Assembly: GCF_000025845.1 (NCBI RefSeq)
Contig: NC_014014.1
Location: 186,001 to 250,000 of the forward strand
Origin: Mycoplasma crocodyli MP145
Lineage (GTDB): Bacteria > Bacillota_I > Bacilli_A > Mycoplasmatales > Metamycoplasmataceae
Direction: 5' to 3'
DNA length: 64,000 nt
Position 1 is the stretch's first letter, and each line of letters begins with the position of its first letter. Made by a program: the position numbers and the translations under genes. This document shows, piece by piece, positions 20,593 to 33,729 of this stretch. The notes under the pieces are model-generated. The model had not been told where the DNA came from, ran no database searches, and saw only the letters and a list, made by a program, of their open reading frames with translations.

Positions 20593-20690
20593 TAAAAAAT
20601 CAATTTTAAATAATAACCCACTTTTTCATCTATTCACAAACATATTATTTAAAATATCTTATAATATATAAAAATAAATAAAGGAGATAT

Positions 20691-21173
20691 ATGTCAAACC
20701 AAAATGCACAAGAAAAAATATTTTTAGCAAAGGAAACATTAGAAAAATATAAAAAAGAATATGATCATTTAGTTAATGTTGAACGTCCAGCGATTCAAGC
20801 TGCCTTAAAAGACGCTAGAGCACAAGGTGACCTTTCAGAAAATGCCGAATATGATGCTGCAAGAGATAAACAAGGAGTTATTGAAGGTAGAATAACAGAA
20901 CTTGAATCAATTCTTGATAAAGCAGTTATTATTGAAACTTCAAAAGATGGAAAGATTGGAATTGGTTCAACTGTAACTTATTTTTCACACCTTGATAAAC
21001 AACAACACATTGTAACAATTATGGGTTCCCATGATGCTAATCCATTTGAAAATAAAATTTCAAACGAAAGCCCACTTGCAGTAGCGATGTTAGATCGCGA
21101 AAAAGGCGAAAAAATCGAAGTTGACGCTCCTTCAAAATACATGATTGATATTTTAGAAATAGTTACCAAGTAA
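20691..21173 (+). CDS. greA: Transcription elongation factor GreA
   Basis: 160 residues. Enters the RNA polymerase secondary channel and triggers cleavage of backtracked RNA. The N-terminal coiled coil shows ARAQGDLSENAEYDAARD, with the conserved acidic tip, and the C-terminal FKBP-like domain has IGIGSTVTYF and ESPLAVAMLDREKGE. A TATAAT box at 20660-20665 and GGAGAT before the ATG suggest a promoter directly upstream; no good -35 was found. 17 bases before hpt. Confidence 0.96.
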   Translation: MSNQNAQEKIFLAKETLEKYKKEYDHLVNVERPAIQAALKDARAQGDLSENAEYDAARDKQGVIEGRITELESILDKAVIIETSKDGKIGIGSTVTYFSHLDKQQHIVTIMGSHDANPFENKISNESPLAVAMLDREKGEKIEVDAPSKYMIDILEIVTK

Positions 21174-21190
21174 TTTTTTAGGGAGTTAAT

Positions 21191-21736
21191 ATGACAAAAG
21201 ATTATAGAGTTAAAAGAATTCTTTACACACGTGAATTTCTAGAAGAAAAAATAAAACTAGCTGCTGAATGAGTTAATGAAACATATAAAAATTCAGAGGA
21301 ATTAATTATTGTTGCTTTACTAAAGGGGAGCATTCCTTTTCTAGCCCAATTGATTAAAGATGTTAAAGTTGATCACTCGATTGATTTTTTAACTGCAAGT
21401 AGTTATGCTGGTGGTCATTCATCAACTGGAAGTGTTAAAATTATTATGGACTTAGCAAATGATATAGAAGGTAAGGATGTTTTAATTGTTGAAGATATTA
21501 TTGATAGCGGAATCACTTTGAGTAAAATTAAAGAATTATTAACTGCCAAAAAACCTAAGTCATTCAGAATTATCACACTTTTAGATAAACCGATGAACAG
21601 AAAAGTTGATCTTCATGCTGACTATAGCGCTATCATTGCACCTAATGAATTTTTGGTTGGATTTGGTCTTGACTATAAAGAAAAAATGAGAAATTTACCT
21701 TATGTAGGAGTTTTTGATGAACAATACATTAAATAA
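21191..21736 (+). CDS. hpt: Hypoxanthine (guanine) phosphoribosyltransferase
   Basis: 181 residues. Purine salvage: base plus PRPP gives IMP or GMP. PRPP loop VLIVEDIIDSGITL, N-terminal LLKGSIPFLAQL, the SYAGGHSSTG flexible loop, and C-terminal VGFGLDYKEKMRNLPYVGV are all standard. One Trp by TGA. It would use bases released by DeoD (46.4 kb). Overlaps the ABC ATPase start by 20 bases. Confidence 0.95.
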
Positions 21737-22655
21737 TAACTTTATTGTTTCAGTTAAAAATGTAAACAAAAGTTTTGGAAAGAATCACGTTCTTAAAGAT
21801 TTGAGTATAAACCTTAAAGAAGGTCAATTATTTTCTTTTCTTGGTTTAAACGGCGCTGGTAAAAGTACACTTGTTAACATTATTGCCGGACTACTTAAAA
21901 AAGATTCTGGAGAAATAGATATTGATGGTTTAAAAGTAGGAAAAGATACAGAAGCGATTAAACAAAAAATAGGAATTTTATTTCAATATCCCGTTATGGA
22001 TCCTCTTTTAAGTGTAGCTGATAATTTAATGATTAGAGCAAGTTTATATCACCTTAAAAAAGATGATTTAAAAAAAGCTTTTAATAAAATAGTTGCTGAT
22101 TTTCAACTTGAAAAACTACTTAAAAGACCATACGGAAAATTAAGTGGTGGACAACAAAGAAGAGTAAATATTGCTCGTTCATTAATTCATACTCCTAAAA
22201 TTTTATTTCTCGATGAGCCTACAACTGGATTGGATCCAGTGAGTAGGAAACTTGTTTGAGATGTTATTGAACAAACAATTAGAGAAAAACATTTAACAGT
22301 ATTTCTTACAACTCACTACATGGAAGAAGCAAATAATTCTGATTATGTAGTTATTATTGATGAGGGTAAAATAGTTTCTGAAGGTACTCCATCAGAGTTA
22401 AAGGTTAAGTATGCTCGTGCTTCCTTAATAGTCTATACACAAGGAAAAAATGAAAAATTAGAAAAACTTTTTGAAAAAGAAAATATTGAATATAAAGTAA
22501 ATGTTGACAAGTATATTGCTATCTTTAAAAGCATCGAACCGTTACACAAGTTTCTAGTTAAACATGATGACATTATTAAAGAATACGAAGTTCTAAAGGG
22601 AACAATGGATGATGTATTTATGAATGCAACAGGAAAGAAAGCGAGCGACTTATAA
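21717..22655 (+). CDS. ABC-2 type exporter ATP-binding protein
   Basis: 312 residues. Walker A GLNGAGKST, signature LSGGQQRRVNIA, Walker B ILFLDEPTTGLDP and switch His in TTHYMEEA are all present, followed by a C-terminal extension of about 80 residues typical of the DrrA/CcmA group. AGGAG at 21706 sets the start at 21717, inside hpt. Partner of the permease that follows with a one-base overlap. Probably exports a drug, lipid or peptide; substrate cannot be told. Confidence 0.92.
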
Positions 22656-23611
22656 TGAAAGTAAATGTAAAACGAATATATAGTTTAAAAGGTACACTTT
22701 ATTATCTAACAAAAAGAAATTTTAAAAACTTTTTTAAAGATACTAAAAAACTTTTCTTCACAATTTTAACTCCATTTATTTTCTTAATTTTCTTTGGTTT
22801 ATTTTTAGGAAAAATTACTGAAAATAATTTTGAAACATCTTTCTCAAATCTTTCTCAAATTCCTACTTTATTTAAAAAACTTGAATGAAAACAAGTTCAT
22901 ACATTTACAATTTCATTTTTACTAATGGGATTACTTAGTGTAACTGCTGTTTCAAATGCTGTTAGTTTATCATCGGTCATGGTTTCAGACCGTCAAAATG
23001 ATTTATTAAACGACTTCTTTATTTCGCCTGTTAAATCATCCCTTGTAAAATTTAGTTATATATTTTTCAATATTATTGTTAATGTTTTATTGAGTTGATT
23101 GGTTATGTTAACGATAGTTTTCTATGTTTTGGTTAGAGGACTACTGTTTAAAGAATTGTTTATAGCATATCTAAAAATATTCTTTTTAACAATTATTAAC
23201 TGTGCTGTTCATTCTGTAATATTTGTTTTTATCTTCAGTTTTGTTAAAAATAATGGTGTTTATAATGCTCTAGCTTCAATTCTGGGAACATTTATTGGTG
23301 TTTTTGTTGGTGCATACTTCCCAATTAATCAATTTCCAAAATGACTACAAGCAATTGTTTCTTTAATTCCGGCTACTCAAATGAATGCAATATTCAGAAA
23401 TGAAGTTTATCCAGTTCTACTTAAAGAATTCTACTCAAATGATATTATGTCTAAAATACCACAATGATTTGAAGAGTTTATAGATCTTAAAGCTATTTTA
23501 TTCACAAAAAGAGTTGAATGATATTACAGTTTAACTTACATAGTTTCATTCGGCATAATCTTTGCTACTTTAAGTGCTGCTATTAAGTTAAATCTTCAAA
23601 GAAGAAAATAA
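22655..23611 (+). CDS. ABC-2 type exporter permease
   Basis: 318 residues, six hydrophobic segments. The first helix follows a charged N terminus; the conserved ABC-2 region MVSDRQNDLLNDFFISPV precedes helix three, and FPKWLQAIVSLIPATQ lies before the final loop. Starts in TAATG overlap with its ATPase. Several TGA Trp codons. Ends at a terminator. Confidence 0.88.
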
Positions 23612-23615
23612 TATT

Positions 23616-23639
23616 AAATGCAATATTTTTGCATTTTTT
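23616..23639 (+). terminator. Terminator after the ABC exporter
   Basis: AAATGCAA-TATTT-TTGCATTT hairpin and T-run. Confidence 0.7.
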
Positions 23640-23737
23640 AATTATTTTTACCAAGAGATTTATAAATAAAGAAAAATTGTGTTTTATCACAATTTAAATC
23701 TTTATATAGTAAAATAAATATTAAAAAAGGAGATAAA

Positions 23738-24364
23738 ATGCTAAAAATTATTAATCATCCGCTTATTGATATTAAACTTACAGTAATGCGTGATAAAAAT
23801 ACTGATCACTCAAAGTTTAGAAGAAACCTTAATGAAATAGCTTCATTAATGGCTTATGAAATTTTAAGAGAGTATAAAACTAAGCCTATGAAAGTTACAA
23901 CTCCACTTGATGTTGAATTTAAAGGTCATACCTTCAATAAAGAAATTGTAATTGTACCAATTTTAAGAGCTGGTCTTGGAATGGTAGAGGGTCTTTTAGA
24001 ATTAGTTCCACAAGCAAGAGTAGGACACATTGGACTATATAGAGATGAAGAAACTCTTGAACCACATGAATACTTTTATAAAATGCCACTAGTAAGCAAG
24101 GATAGTCACATTATAGTTGTTGATCCTATGCTTGCAACTGGTGGTTCATCAATTGATGCTATTAAAACACTTAGAAAAGATGGATTTAATGATATTTCAC
24201 TTGTATGCCTTGTAGGTGCTCCAGAAGGAGTTAAAAATGTATTAAATGAATTCGGAAACAACTTTAATATATTTTTAGCAGCTCTAGATGACAAACTCAA
24301 TGAAATAGGATATATTACACCAGGATTAGGTGATGCTGGAGATAGAATTTTCGGTACCAAATAA
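23738..24364 (+). CDS. upp: Uracil phosphoribosyltransferase
   Basis: 208 residues, standard length. Converts uracil plus PRPP to UMP. LRAGLGMVEGLLELVP, GLYRDEETLEPHEYF and the PRPP loop VVDPMLATGGSS are diagnostic. AAGGAG before the ATG. It would consume uracil freed by DeoA. Directly abuts the next gene. Confidence 0.97.
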   Translation: MLKIINHPLIDIKLTVMRDKNTDHSKFRRNLNEIASLMAYEILREYKTKPMKVTTPLDVEFKGHTFNKEIVIVPILRAGLGMVEGLLELVPQARVGHIGLYRDEETLEPHEYFYKMPLVSKDSHIIVVDPMLATGGSSIDAIKTLRKDGFNDISLVCLVGAPEGVKNVLNEFGNNFNIFLAALDDKLNEIGYITPGLGDAGDRIFGTK

Positions 24365-25150
24365 ATGGGTTTAAAATTTAACAAGTCAGCTGAAAATATA
24401 ACTATTAAAATTACATTAACCGGGTTTTTATTAGGACTTACACTCTTATTTAATTACTTAGGTACATTTATGTCGTTTTTTGGAACCTTTCTAAAATTTG
24501 ACTTATCCTTAATTTTTGTATTCGCAACTTTTGCATTTGTTGGTCGTTGATACGGAATTTGTGTATTACTATTACGTTTTATTCTTGGTCCACTAATGAG
24601 TGCATCAGTCTCGGCTGTTACACCTGATAAATGACTTGGTCATTTTATTCTTTTAACTAATCACGTCATTTATATAATTTGTTTTTTTACTTTTTATAGT
24701 TTGTTTAAAAAACAGTTTATAAAGAACCAAGTTAATAACGAATTAATAAATGATCAAGAATCAAAAACTCTGCATCTCAGTAAAAAACAATTTTATTTAA
24801 GATTATCAATTGTTTTACTTATATCTATTTTCATAACCTCACTTATAATAACAACTCTATCTACCTTTATTTTCAACCCTATTTATTTTTGAATACTTAA
24901 TAAATTAGGTTATATTCCTGTTGCACTTGAAAGCCCCAGTTACTTATCACTTATTAAAGTTTATGATCCTAAATTAAAAATATTCTTCTTTTACATAAGT
25001 AACTATACATTGGGATCATATGCACTTTTCATACCATTTAATTTATTAAACCTAACAATAAATTCAATTATTATTTCAATAATACTTTTTACAGATTATA
25101 AAACCAAGATTTTTAGCAAATATAAAAGATCTAACCAAAACATATATTAG
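24365..25150 (+). CDS. Probable ECF transporter substrate-binding (S) component
   Basis: 261 residues, about six membrane segments; three TGA Trp codons. The first half (TGFLLGLTLLFNYLG, a Phe/Gly-rich loop, FDLSLIFVFATFAFVGRWYG, LLLRFILGPLMS) follows the pattern of ECF S components, which capture vitamins or bases. A hydrophilic loop near residues 120-145 separates the halves. Starts at the base after the upp stop with no clear Shine-Dalgarno, implying coupled translation. A nucleobase or vitamin substrate is possible; the energising EcfA/A'/T module is not in this window. Confidence 0.65.
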
Positions 25151-25157
25151 GAGAAAA

Positions 25158-27497
<2,340 letters not shown>

Positions 27498-27512
27498 GGT
27501 TTGTACTTATTT

Positions 27513-27542
27513 AGTGCTTTTCAATAAATAAGCACTTTTTTT
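27513..27542 (+). terminator. Terminator after leuS
   Basis: AGTGCTT ... AAGCACT stem with 10-base loop and six T. Confidence 0.7.
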
Positions 27543-27582
27543 GATAAAATATAAATTAAATGTAAAACATAGAAGGAGAACA

Positions 27583-30204
27583 ATGCTATTACCATTTATA
27601 ATAACTAAATTAGAACATATATCACTACCAAATGTGGTTTATACTGCTGAAATTGAAGAAGGTCATCAACATGATGAATTTCTTTCTAGTGTTGAAAGCT
27701 TAACATTTGATAGAATCGTAATTGCTTATACCGATGCTTCAAAACCAGGTAAAAACGCTTCACTTAATGGGTATGGTTTATATGTTAAACCACTAAAATT
27801 ATTTAGAAAAAATAAAAAGCTTTTTATTACATATAAAGGTATTGAAGTTCTTAATTTATTACATACTCCATATTCATTTAAGGAAAGTGATTTAAGTGAA
27901 GCAGATGCTAAAACATTCTTGAAAAATCCTGAATTTTATATAAAAAATATGGTGTGTGAAAAGATATCGAAATCTAATAAGAGTTCAGACATTAGTGATC
28001 CTTTTGAAATGGGAGAAAATGTAACTTCTTTTTTAACTATGCTTAAACAAAGTTATAAAGCTCTTGAGGATATGAAAGAATCTATTCTTAAAATTAATCC
28101 AGAGAATGGAAAACAATATAAAATGGTTGATATATTAAATGCTCAAAAATTTGATAAGGAACCAGGGTTTAGAATTGAAGATTATCCTGAAATTTTTCTT
28201 AATACAATTCTAAGTTATACAAAAAAAATAGATGGGTTTTGAGACTTAAACGAATATTTAATATTGCAGGATCCTAAAGACCAATTTACTTATGCAACCA
28301 ACATTGCTAGATACGCTTCAAAAGTTATAGAAGTAGAGACTGAAATTCAATCAAACATGGAAGATAGTATGCTTCAACAACAAAAAGAATTTATGTTGCG
28401 TGAAAAAATAAAAGCAATTAAATCACAATTAGAAACAATGGATTCAACCGAATCTGAAGAAGATGAATACAAAAAGTTAATAAAAAACAAAAAAACAGCA
28501 AAAATATATCCCGAAAGCGTTCAAAAAATTATTAAAGATGAAAACGAAAGATATTCTCAAATGATGGCTTCATCTCCAGATGCAAACATTACGAGAACAT
28601 ATATTGAAACCTTAAAAAAATTACCTTGAAGAAAAACAGAGATTAATTATTTAGATATTAAAAAAGCAAGGGAAGTTTTGGATAAACACCACTATGGTCT
28701 TGATGAGGTAAAAGAAAGAATTATTGAACATTTAGCCGTTATTTTAAACAACAGAAAGCACAACAATAATTCAAAAAACTTAATCCCACTCGATTCTGAA
28801 CACGAAATCGATTTAGAATTATTTAAGCAAATAAAAGTTAAAGATGGGGACAACACTTATAATAATGTTCCTATATTAGCTTTGGTTGGTCCACCAGGAA
28901 CTGGTAAAACATCATTATCAAAAGCAATTGCTGAAGCTTTACAAAAAAGCTTTGTTAAAATTTCTCTAGGTGGAGTTCATGACGAAAGTGAAATAAGAGG
29001 GCACAGAAGAACATATGTTGGAGCGATGCCTGGTAAAATTGTTAAATCATTTTTAAAATGTGAAGTTTCAAACCCTCTAATTTTACTTGATGAAATTGAT
29101 AAAATGGCTTCAGATACAAAAGGCGATCCTGCTTCAGCAATGCTTGAAGTTCTTGATCCAGAACAAAATTCAAAATTCCAAGATCATTATTTAGAACATG
29201 AATATGACTTATCAAAAGTTATGTTTATTGCAACAGCAAATGAACATGATGGAATTCCTGCTCCGTTATTAGATAGAGTTGAAATCATAGAACTCAGTCC
29301 ATATACAATAACCGAAAAAATTAAGATTGCTAAACAACATTTAATTAATAAAGTTTTAGAGCAAACATCACTAACTCCTGAATTATTCAAAATTGATGAC
29401 GATACTCTTAAATACATTATTAAACATTATACACTTGAAGCTGGAGTTCGTGGACTTAAACGTTTATTAGACAAAATAGCAAGAAAAATAGTTGTTAAAG
29501 TAATTGATGATCCAAAACTCAAAAAATTTGAAATTAAAAAAGAAATGCTTATAGATTTAATTGGTATAGTTAAATTTAAGGAAGAAGAGCGCGAAGTTGA
29601 AGAAGTAAAAGGAACTGTAACTGGATTGGCTTATTCTATAGCTGGTGGATCTACTTTGCAAATAGAAGTTACTGCATACCCTGGTAAAGGTGAAATAAAA
29701 TTAACTGGTCAATTAAAAGATGTTATGCAAGAATCAGCACAAATTGCACTTACATATGTAAGAGCTAATGCTTCAAAATTTGGAATTAATGACTTTGATT
29801 TTGAAGGGAATACAATTCATATTCACGTCCCTGAAGGAGCAATTCCAAAAGATGGACCAAGTGCTGGAGTTACTTTTACAACTGCAATTATTTCCGCGCT
29901 ATCTGGAAAGACTGTTAAAAATATTTATGGTATGACTGGGGAAATTACTCTTAGAGGAAAAGTTCTTGAAATAGGTGGTTTAAAAGAAAAATCTTTTGCA
30001 GCTACTCAAAAAGGTTTGACACATGTATTTATTCCATACAACAACATTAAAAACTTGAAGGATATTCCAGATGAAATTAAGGATTTATTAATTTATATCC
30101 CAGTTAAGAAATATTCTGAAATTTATGATGTAATTTTTAATGGAAAAAAACCAGAAATAACTATAGACAAGTCAAATAATAAAAAACTTAGTGTATTCTA
30201 CTAA
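27583..30204 (+). CDS. lon: ATP-dependent protease Lon
   Basis: 873 residues. N-terminal substrate domain (about 1-230), helical linker with the [10 protein letters not shown] block, AAA+ module with Walker [10 protein letters not shown] and Walker [10 protein letters not shown], sensor region around [13 protein letters not shown], and the Ser-Lys protease domain with [10 protein letters not shown] (catalytic Ser) and GLKEKSFAA (catalytic Lys). Two TGA Trp codons (28240, 28627). AAGGAGAA before ATG 27583. Degrades damaged cytosolic proteins; the main housekeeping protease in Mollicutes with FtsH. Confidence 0.97.
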
Positions 30205-30211
30205 GTATAAA

Positions 30212-30246
30212 AAAAACAGAAATCATAAAGATTTTCTGTTTTTTTT
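30212..30246. terminator. Bidirectional terminator between lon and the amidinohydrolase gene
   Basis: AACAGAAA / TTTCTGTT hairpin flanked by A-run and T-run between convergent genes. Confidence 0.75.
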
Positions 30247-30249
30247 ATA

Positions 30250-31041
30250 TTAAAAACGAAGTGATAAACAGGTTAACCCACCATCAATTTTTTTAAATTC
30301 TGATGTGTCTAAAATTATTAAACCTTTATATCCTTTAAGTTTTTCTAGTTTATTTTGAACTTCAGGATATCCCTTAGGCATAATTAGGTAGCCATTTACA
30401 TAAACACAATTAGCACCATATTCTTCTTCTTTAGAAACTACTATTTGATTAAATTTATCGAAAATTGGATTTCCTACAAACTCACCGGTAATAAGTAAGT
30501 TGTTATTTTCTATATAGTTTACACCAGTTTTTAAGTGTAGATATTCATGTAAAGGTACGGAAACAACTTTTTTACCTTCCGCTTTAACATATGAAGCAAA
30601 TTGCTTAATTCCTTCTTTATTTGTTCTTGCACTTACACCTATGTAAAATGTATCTCCAACTTCCATTACATCTCCACCATCCATAGTTCCTGGAAATGTA
30701 ATTGTTTTAATTTGGCTTGGTTTAAAATGTTCTCTTAAAGCTTCATATATTTGGAATACTTCACCATTTCTTGATGATGTTCCAGGGTTTGTTAGTATTG
30801 CTAATTTTTTTGAAACAATAACTGCAGGATCTTCTACAAAACACGAATCTGGATATTGTTCGTTTGGTTCTAAAACATGTGTTTTAATTCCTAAGTTTTG
30901 AATTGCTTTTACATATTCCCCATGCTGTTGAACAGCGGTTTCATAAACGGGCTTTCCATATTGAGGATTCATTGTTATTCCATCAATCAAAGATCTGCTT
31001 GGTTTTTTAAAAATGAATTGTTTGTATATTGGTTTTTTCAT
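30250..31041 (-). CDS. Dimethylarginine dimethylaminohydrolase-like enzyme (guanidino-group hydrolase)
   Basis: 263 residues, matching DDAH (about 255-285) rather than arginine deiminase (about 410). Motifs in order: SRSLIDG, YPDSCFVEDPAVI (acidic substrate site), TMDGGDVMEVGD, HLKTGVNYI (catalytic His) and GGLTCLSLRF at the very C terminus (catalytic Cys). Such enzymes turn methylated arginines into citrulline plus dimethylamine, or act on related guanidino compounds. An upstream in-frame codon would extend it by 26 residues, but GAGGAAA sits right before ATG 31041. Substrate is an inference; arginine deiminase-family relatives can differ. Confidence 0.85.
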   Translation of the reverse strand: MKKPIYKQFIFKKPSRSLIDGITMNPQYGKPVYETAVQQHGEYVKAIQNLGIKTHVLEPNEQYPDSCFVEDPAVIVSKKLAILTNPGTSSRNGEVFQIYEALREHFKPSQIKTITFPGTMDGGDVMEVGDTFYIGVSARTNKEGIKQFASYVKAEGKKVVSVPLHEYLHLKTGVNYIENNNLLITGEFVGNPIFDKFNQIVVSKEEEYGANCVYVNGYLIMPKGYPEVQNKLEKLKGYKGLIILDTSEFKKIDGGLTCLSLRF

Positions 31042-31127
31042 ATTTCCTCTTTCTGGATTTTTTCCATAATAATTATATAACTTACAATAAAACAAAACCA
31101 CAACACAAGTGTTTTTCAAAATAAAAT

Positions 31128-31155
31128 AAAAAACTTAACGAAAGTTAAGTTTTTT
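31128..31155 (-). terminator. Terminator after degV
   Basis: AAAAAACTTAAC-GAAA-GTTAAGTTTTTT, a perfect 12-bp stem with GAAA tetraloop (on the minus strand, TTTC), right after the degV stop. Confidence 0.8.
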
Positions 31156-31163
31156 ATAATTTA

Positions 31164-32006
31164 TTATTTTAGTTTAGGCATTATACTTAGTGAAATAGCT
31201 TGTGGTCCACAATGAACAGCAACAGCACTTGGAGTTACTTGGATGCTATCCAAAACAATATTTTCAGATGTTGTATAATCCATTACCTCTTGATATATAT
31301 CGTTATCATTTCCGCATATTAGTCTTAATGAATAGTTTTTAATTTCATTTAGACCCCCGGCAAATTTAATAAGTTTTTCAAAAACTTTTGCTATTGCGGT
31401 TTTAGTACTTCTTTTAAGTCCTGAAACAGAAACATGCCCATCAAATTTAAGGATCGGTATCATAGGAATTCTAGTCATAATAAACTTTTTAGCACCAGTT
31501 AATCTTCCACCCTTGATGATGTAATCAAGATTTTTTGGAACAATGTAAGTTTGTGATTTTGATGAAATATTTTTTACAGTCTCTATAACTTGATTTATAT
31601 CTTGAGTTTCGTTAAAAAGTTTAACAACATAGCTTGCTACATCAGTAATTTGATCTCCTGAAAATTTATTGTCGATAACGTGAACGTTATTAAAGTTTTT
31701 AGAAATTGCTTCTGCTTGCACTGATGTTGATGATAAAGCACTTGAAATACTTATATAAATTACTTCATCATAATTTTTACTAAAGTCACTAATTGTATTT
31801 TCTATTTTTTTGTAAATAGGTAATGAAGTCATAAATTTTTTAGATTTGCCTAAAGTATCAAGCACTTCTTCAAATGGCTGATGCCCATCCTCAAAAATTT
31901 TCCCGTCTAATTCAATTTGTAAAGCAAGATAACCGTAATTTAATTCATCTGCTTTTTGTTTGGTGATTCCAGAGAAAGAATCTATTATTATTCCTAATTT
32001 TTTCAT
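31164..32006 (-). CDS. DegV family fatty-acid-binding protein
   Basis: 280 residues. DegV/FakB proteins hold a fatty acid for phosphorylation by the FakA kinase. Seen: N-terminal IIIDSFSGIT, the SSALSSTSVQAEAI block (lipid-binding Ser/Thr), and the C-terminal RLICGNDND ... VAVHCGPQAIS block. Host fatty-acid uptake would fit a Mollicute without fatty-acid synthesis. A single-gene unit with its own terminator. Confidence 0.92.
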   Translation of the reverse strand: MKKLGIIIDSFSGITKQKADELNYGYLALQIELDGKIFEDGHQPFEEVLDTLGKSKKFMTSLPIYKKIENTISDFSKNYDEVIYISISSALSSTSVQAEAISKNFNNVHVIDNKFSGDQITDVASYVVKLFNETQDINQVIETVKNISSKSQTYIVPKNLDYIIKGGRLTGAKKFIMTRIPMIPILKFDGHVSVSGLKRSTKTAIAKVFEKLIKFAGGLNEIKNYSLRLICGNDNDIYQEVMDYTTSENIVLDSIQVTPSAVAVHCGPQAISLSIMPKLK

Positions 32007-32124
32007 AGTTTTATTTTATCAAATAGTTTTTTTATTTTAGTAAAAATCCTAAATATATAGTTTTAGTGAAAATGGAAACAAAAAACAAGTCTATTATATT
32101 TAAATAGCTTGTTTTTTAGAAATT

Positions 32125-33729
32125 TTAAGTCATAGGTTCAAAATATGCTGCAATTCCCGCTTTTTTTACTATATGAGGATCAATATTTAAATTTTTTAAC
32201 TCATAAACTAGAAACGAAGAGTTTGAATTAGAAATATGAAGTATATTCATGCAATCATAAAAAACAGAAACATTATTAATTTTATCTGTTATTTGTTTGG
32301 ACATTACTAAAACTCTAATTTGAGCAATATTGATTAAATTGATCAAAGGCTTGTTGATGTTTTTGATATATAAAGCTGTTGGAATTTTCTTCTTTTTCAA
32401 TTCTGCTATTTTTTGTTTTAATTGATCAAAATAGAAATCATCATTAAACGAATAAATCATAAAAATAGGGGTCTTTTTTCTATTCTTATTTTCAACATAA
32501 TTTAAAAAACCTTCTTGTGAAATTGGGATTATTATATTTTCATCATTTCCATATTTATCTATGATATAGTTATTTCAATCATTTTCATATTTATAATTAA
32601 TGTATGGAATTTTGTAAAAGAAATCTCAATTTTCGCCATTTTCACTAAGAACCTTAACTCTCATAACTTTCATATTCGTTGAGTTTCCTGAGCTATAATT
32701 CTTAATGTAACTTTTTATAACTTCATATTTTTTAGCTTCATTATTTTTCTTGAAACTATGATATAAAATCATAAAATTTGAGTAATCTAAATCAAGTTCT
32801 TTATTATAAATTCCGTAGTAATAAAACTTTGAATTTAGTGAATCTACTTTAATGTTATATAGTTGGAATGAGAATTTATTTACATGTTCATCAAGTTCTT
32901 TTTTATCGAAAATTTGTTTAACTTCAGTTAAAGCGATCCCATTTACTAACGAATCAAATTCAATATTTTTATTTAACTCATTAATTATTAAAAGCATTTT
33001 TTTAATTTTCTTGTCACTTGGTTTTTTATATATAAAGAATATAACACCTCTTTCAATATAGTAGTGAATATCTCTTGAAGGTAAATTAAGTTTATTTAGC
33101 AAGTTTTTAATTAGATAATCATTAACATTATTTATTATAAAAAAAGGTTTTAATAGACCACTTACAACCAGATAAGGTCCCCTGGTCATTTTTTTGATAC
33201 CTTTGCTTGTATTAATTTTTGTTACTTTATATTTTTTAGTTTTCTTAAAATCTCAATCAATATTACAATAAAATCTACCATCATCTTGTGGATTAATATG
33301 CATGTGATTTGTTGAAATATATTTGCGTGTATCACTAAACCAAAAGAAATTAATAATCTTCTCAAATACAGTGTATTTTTTAGTTATTTTAGGATTAATA
33401 TGTAAATCTACTTCAGTTTTAAATTTATAATTTCCTTCAATAACATCTTTAATTTTATCAACAGTATTTTTTTCAAAAAAATCATAAAAATCTTCTAGTG
33501 ATATATATTTTAGATAGTTAAATTTTGATCTTTTACAATCTAAAGAAACTGATAAATATTTAGTTTTAGGCGAGTTTCTTAAAACCCTTTTTTCTTGTGG
33601 ATCAATAATAAAATGGATTGTGCCATTGTATGCTCTAGAGTTTATTAAATTAATTATTAACAAAGCTAATGTTCCTGAAATTATTATTATAATTCCAGCT
33701 ATTATAGCTAATCAAAATGTATAGTTCAT
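32125..33729 (-). CDS. Membrane-anchored protein with a possible degenerate GGDEF-EAL layout
   Basis: 534 residues in one frame, with several TGA Trp codons. One N-terminal membrane helix (residues ~5-28), then a cytosolic part with two halves. Residues ~190-265 follow the GGDEF pattern: an N-x-x-ND-x-L-x-x-x-L-L-x-x-L helix, then YYIERGVIFFIY where GGDEF would be, a helix, and NGIAL like the family's S-x-GIA strand. Residues ~415-534 resemble the end of an EAL domain (FMIYSFNDD, K-x-IPTALYIK, LVMSKQI, final KKAGIAAYFEPM). No catalytic signature survives. The similarity is my reading of patterns, not a computed match. ATG overlaps the pcrA stop (TAATG). Confidence 0.6.

Noticed and set aside
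24106-24384. Minus-strand open frame inside upp
   Set aside because: Antisense shadow of a clear upp gene; no ribosome-binding site or family match.
30250-31119. Arginine deiminase with a longer N terminus
   Set aside because: Protein is far too short for ArcA, C-terminal GGLTC and HLK motifs fit DDAH-type enzymes, and the Shine-Dalgarno supports the shorter start at 31041.
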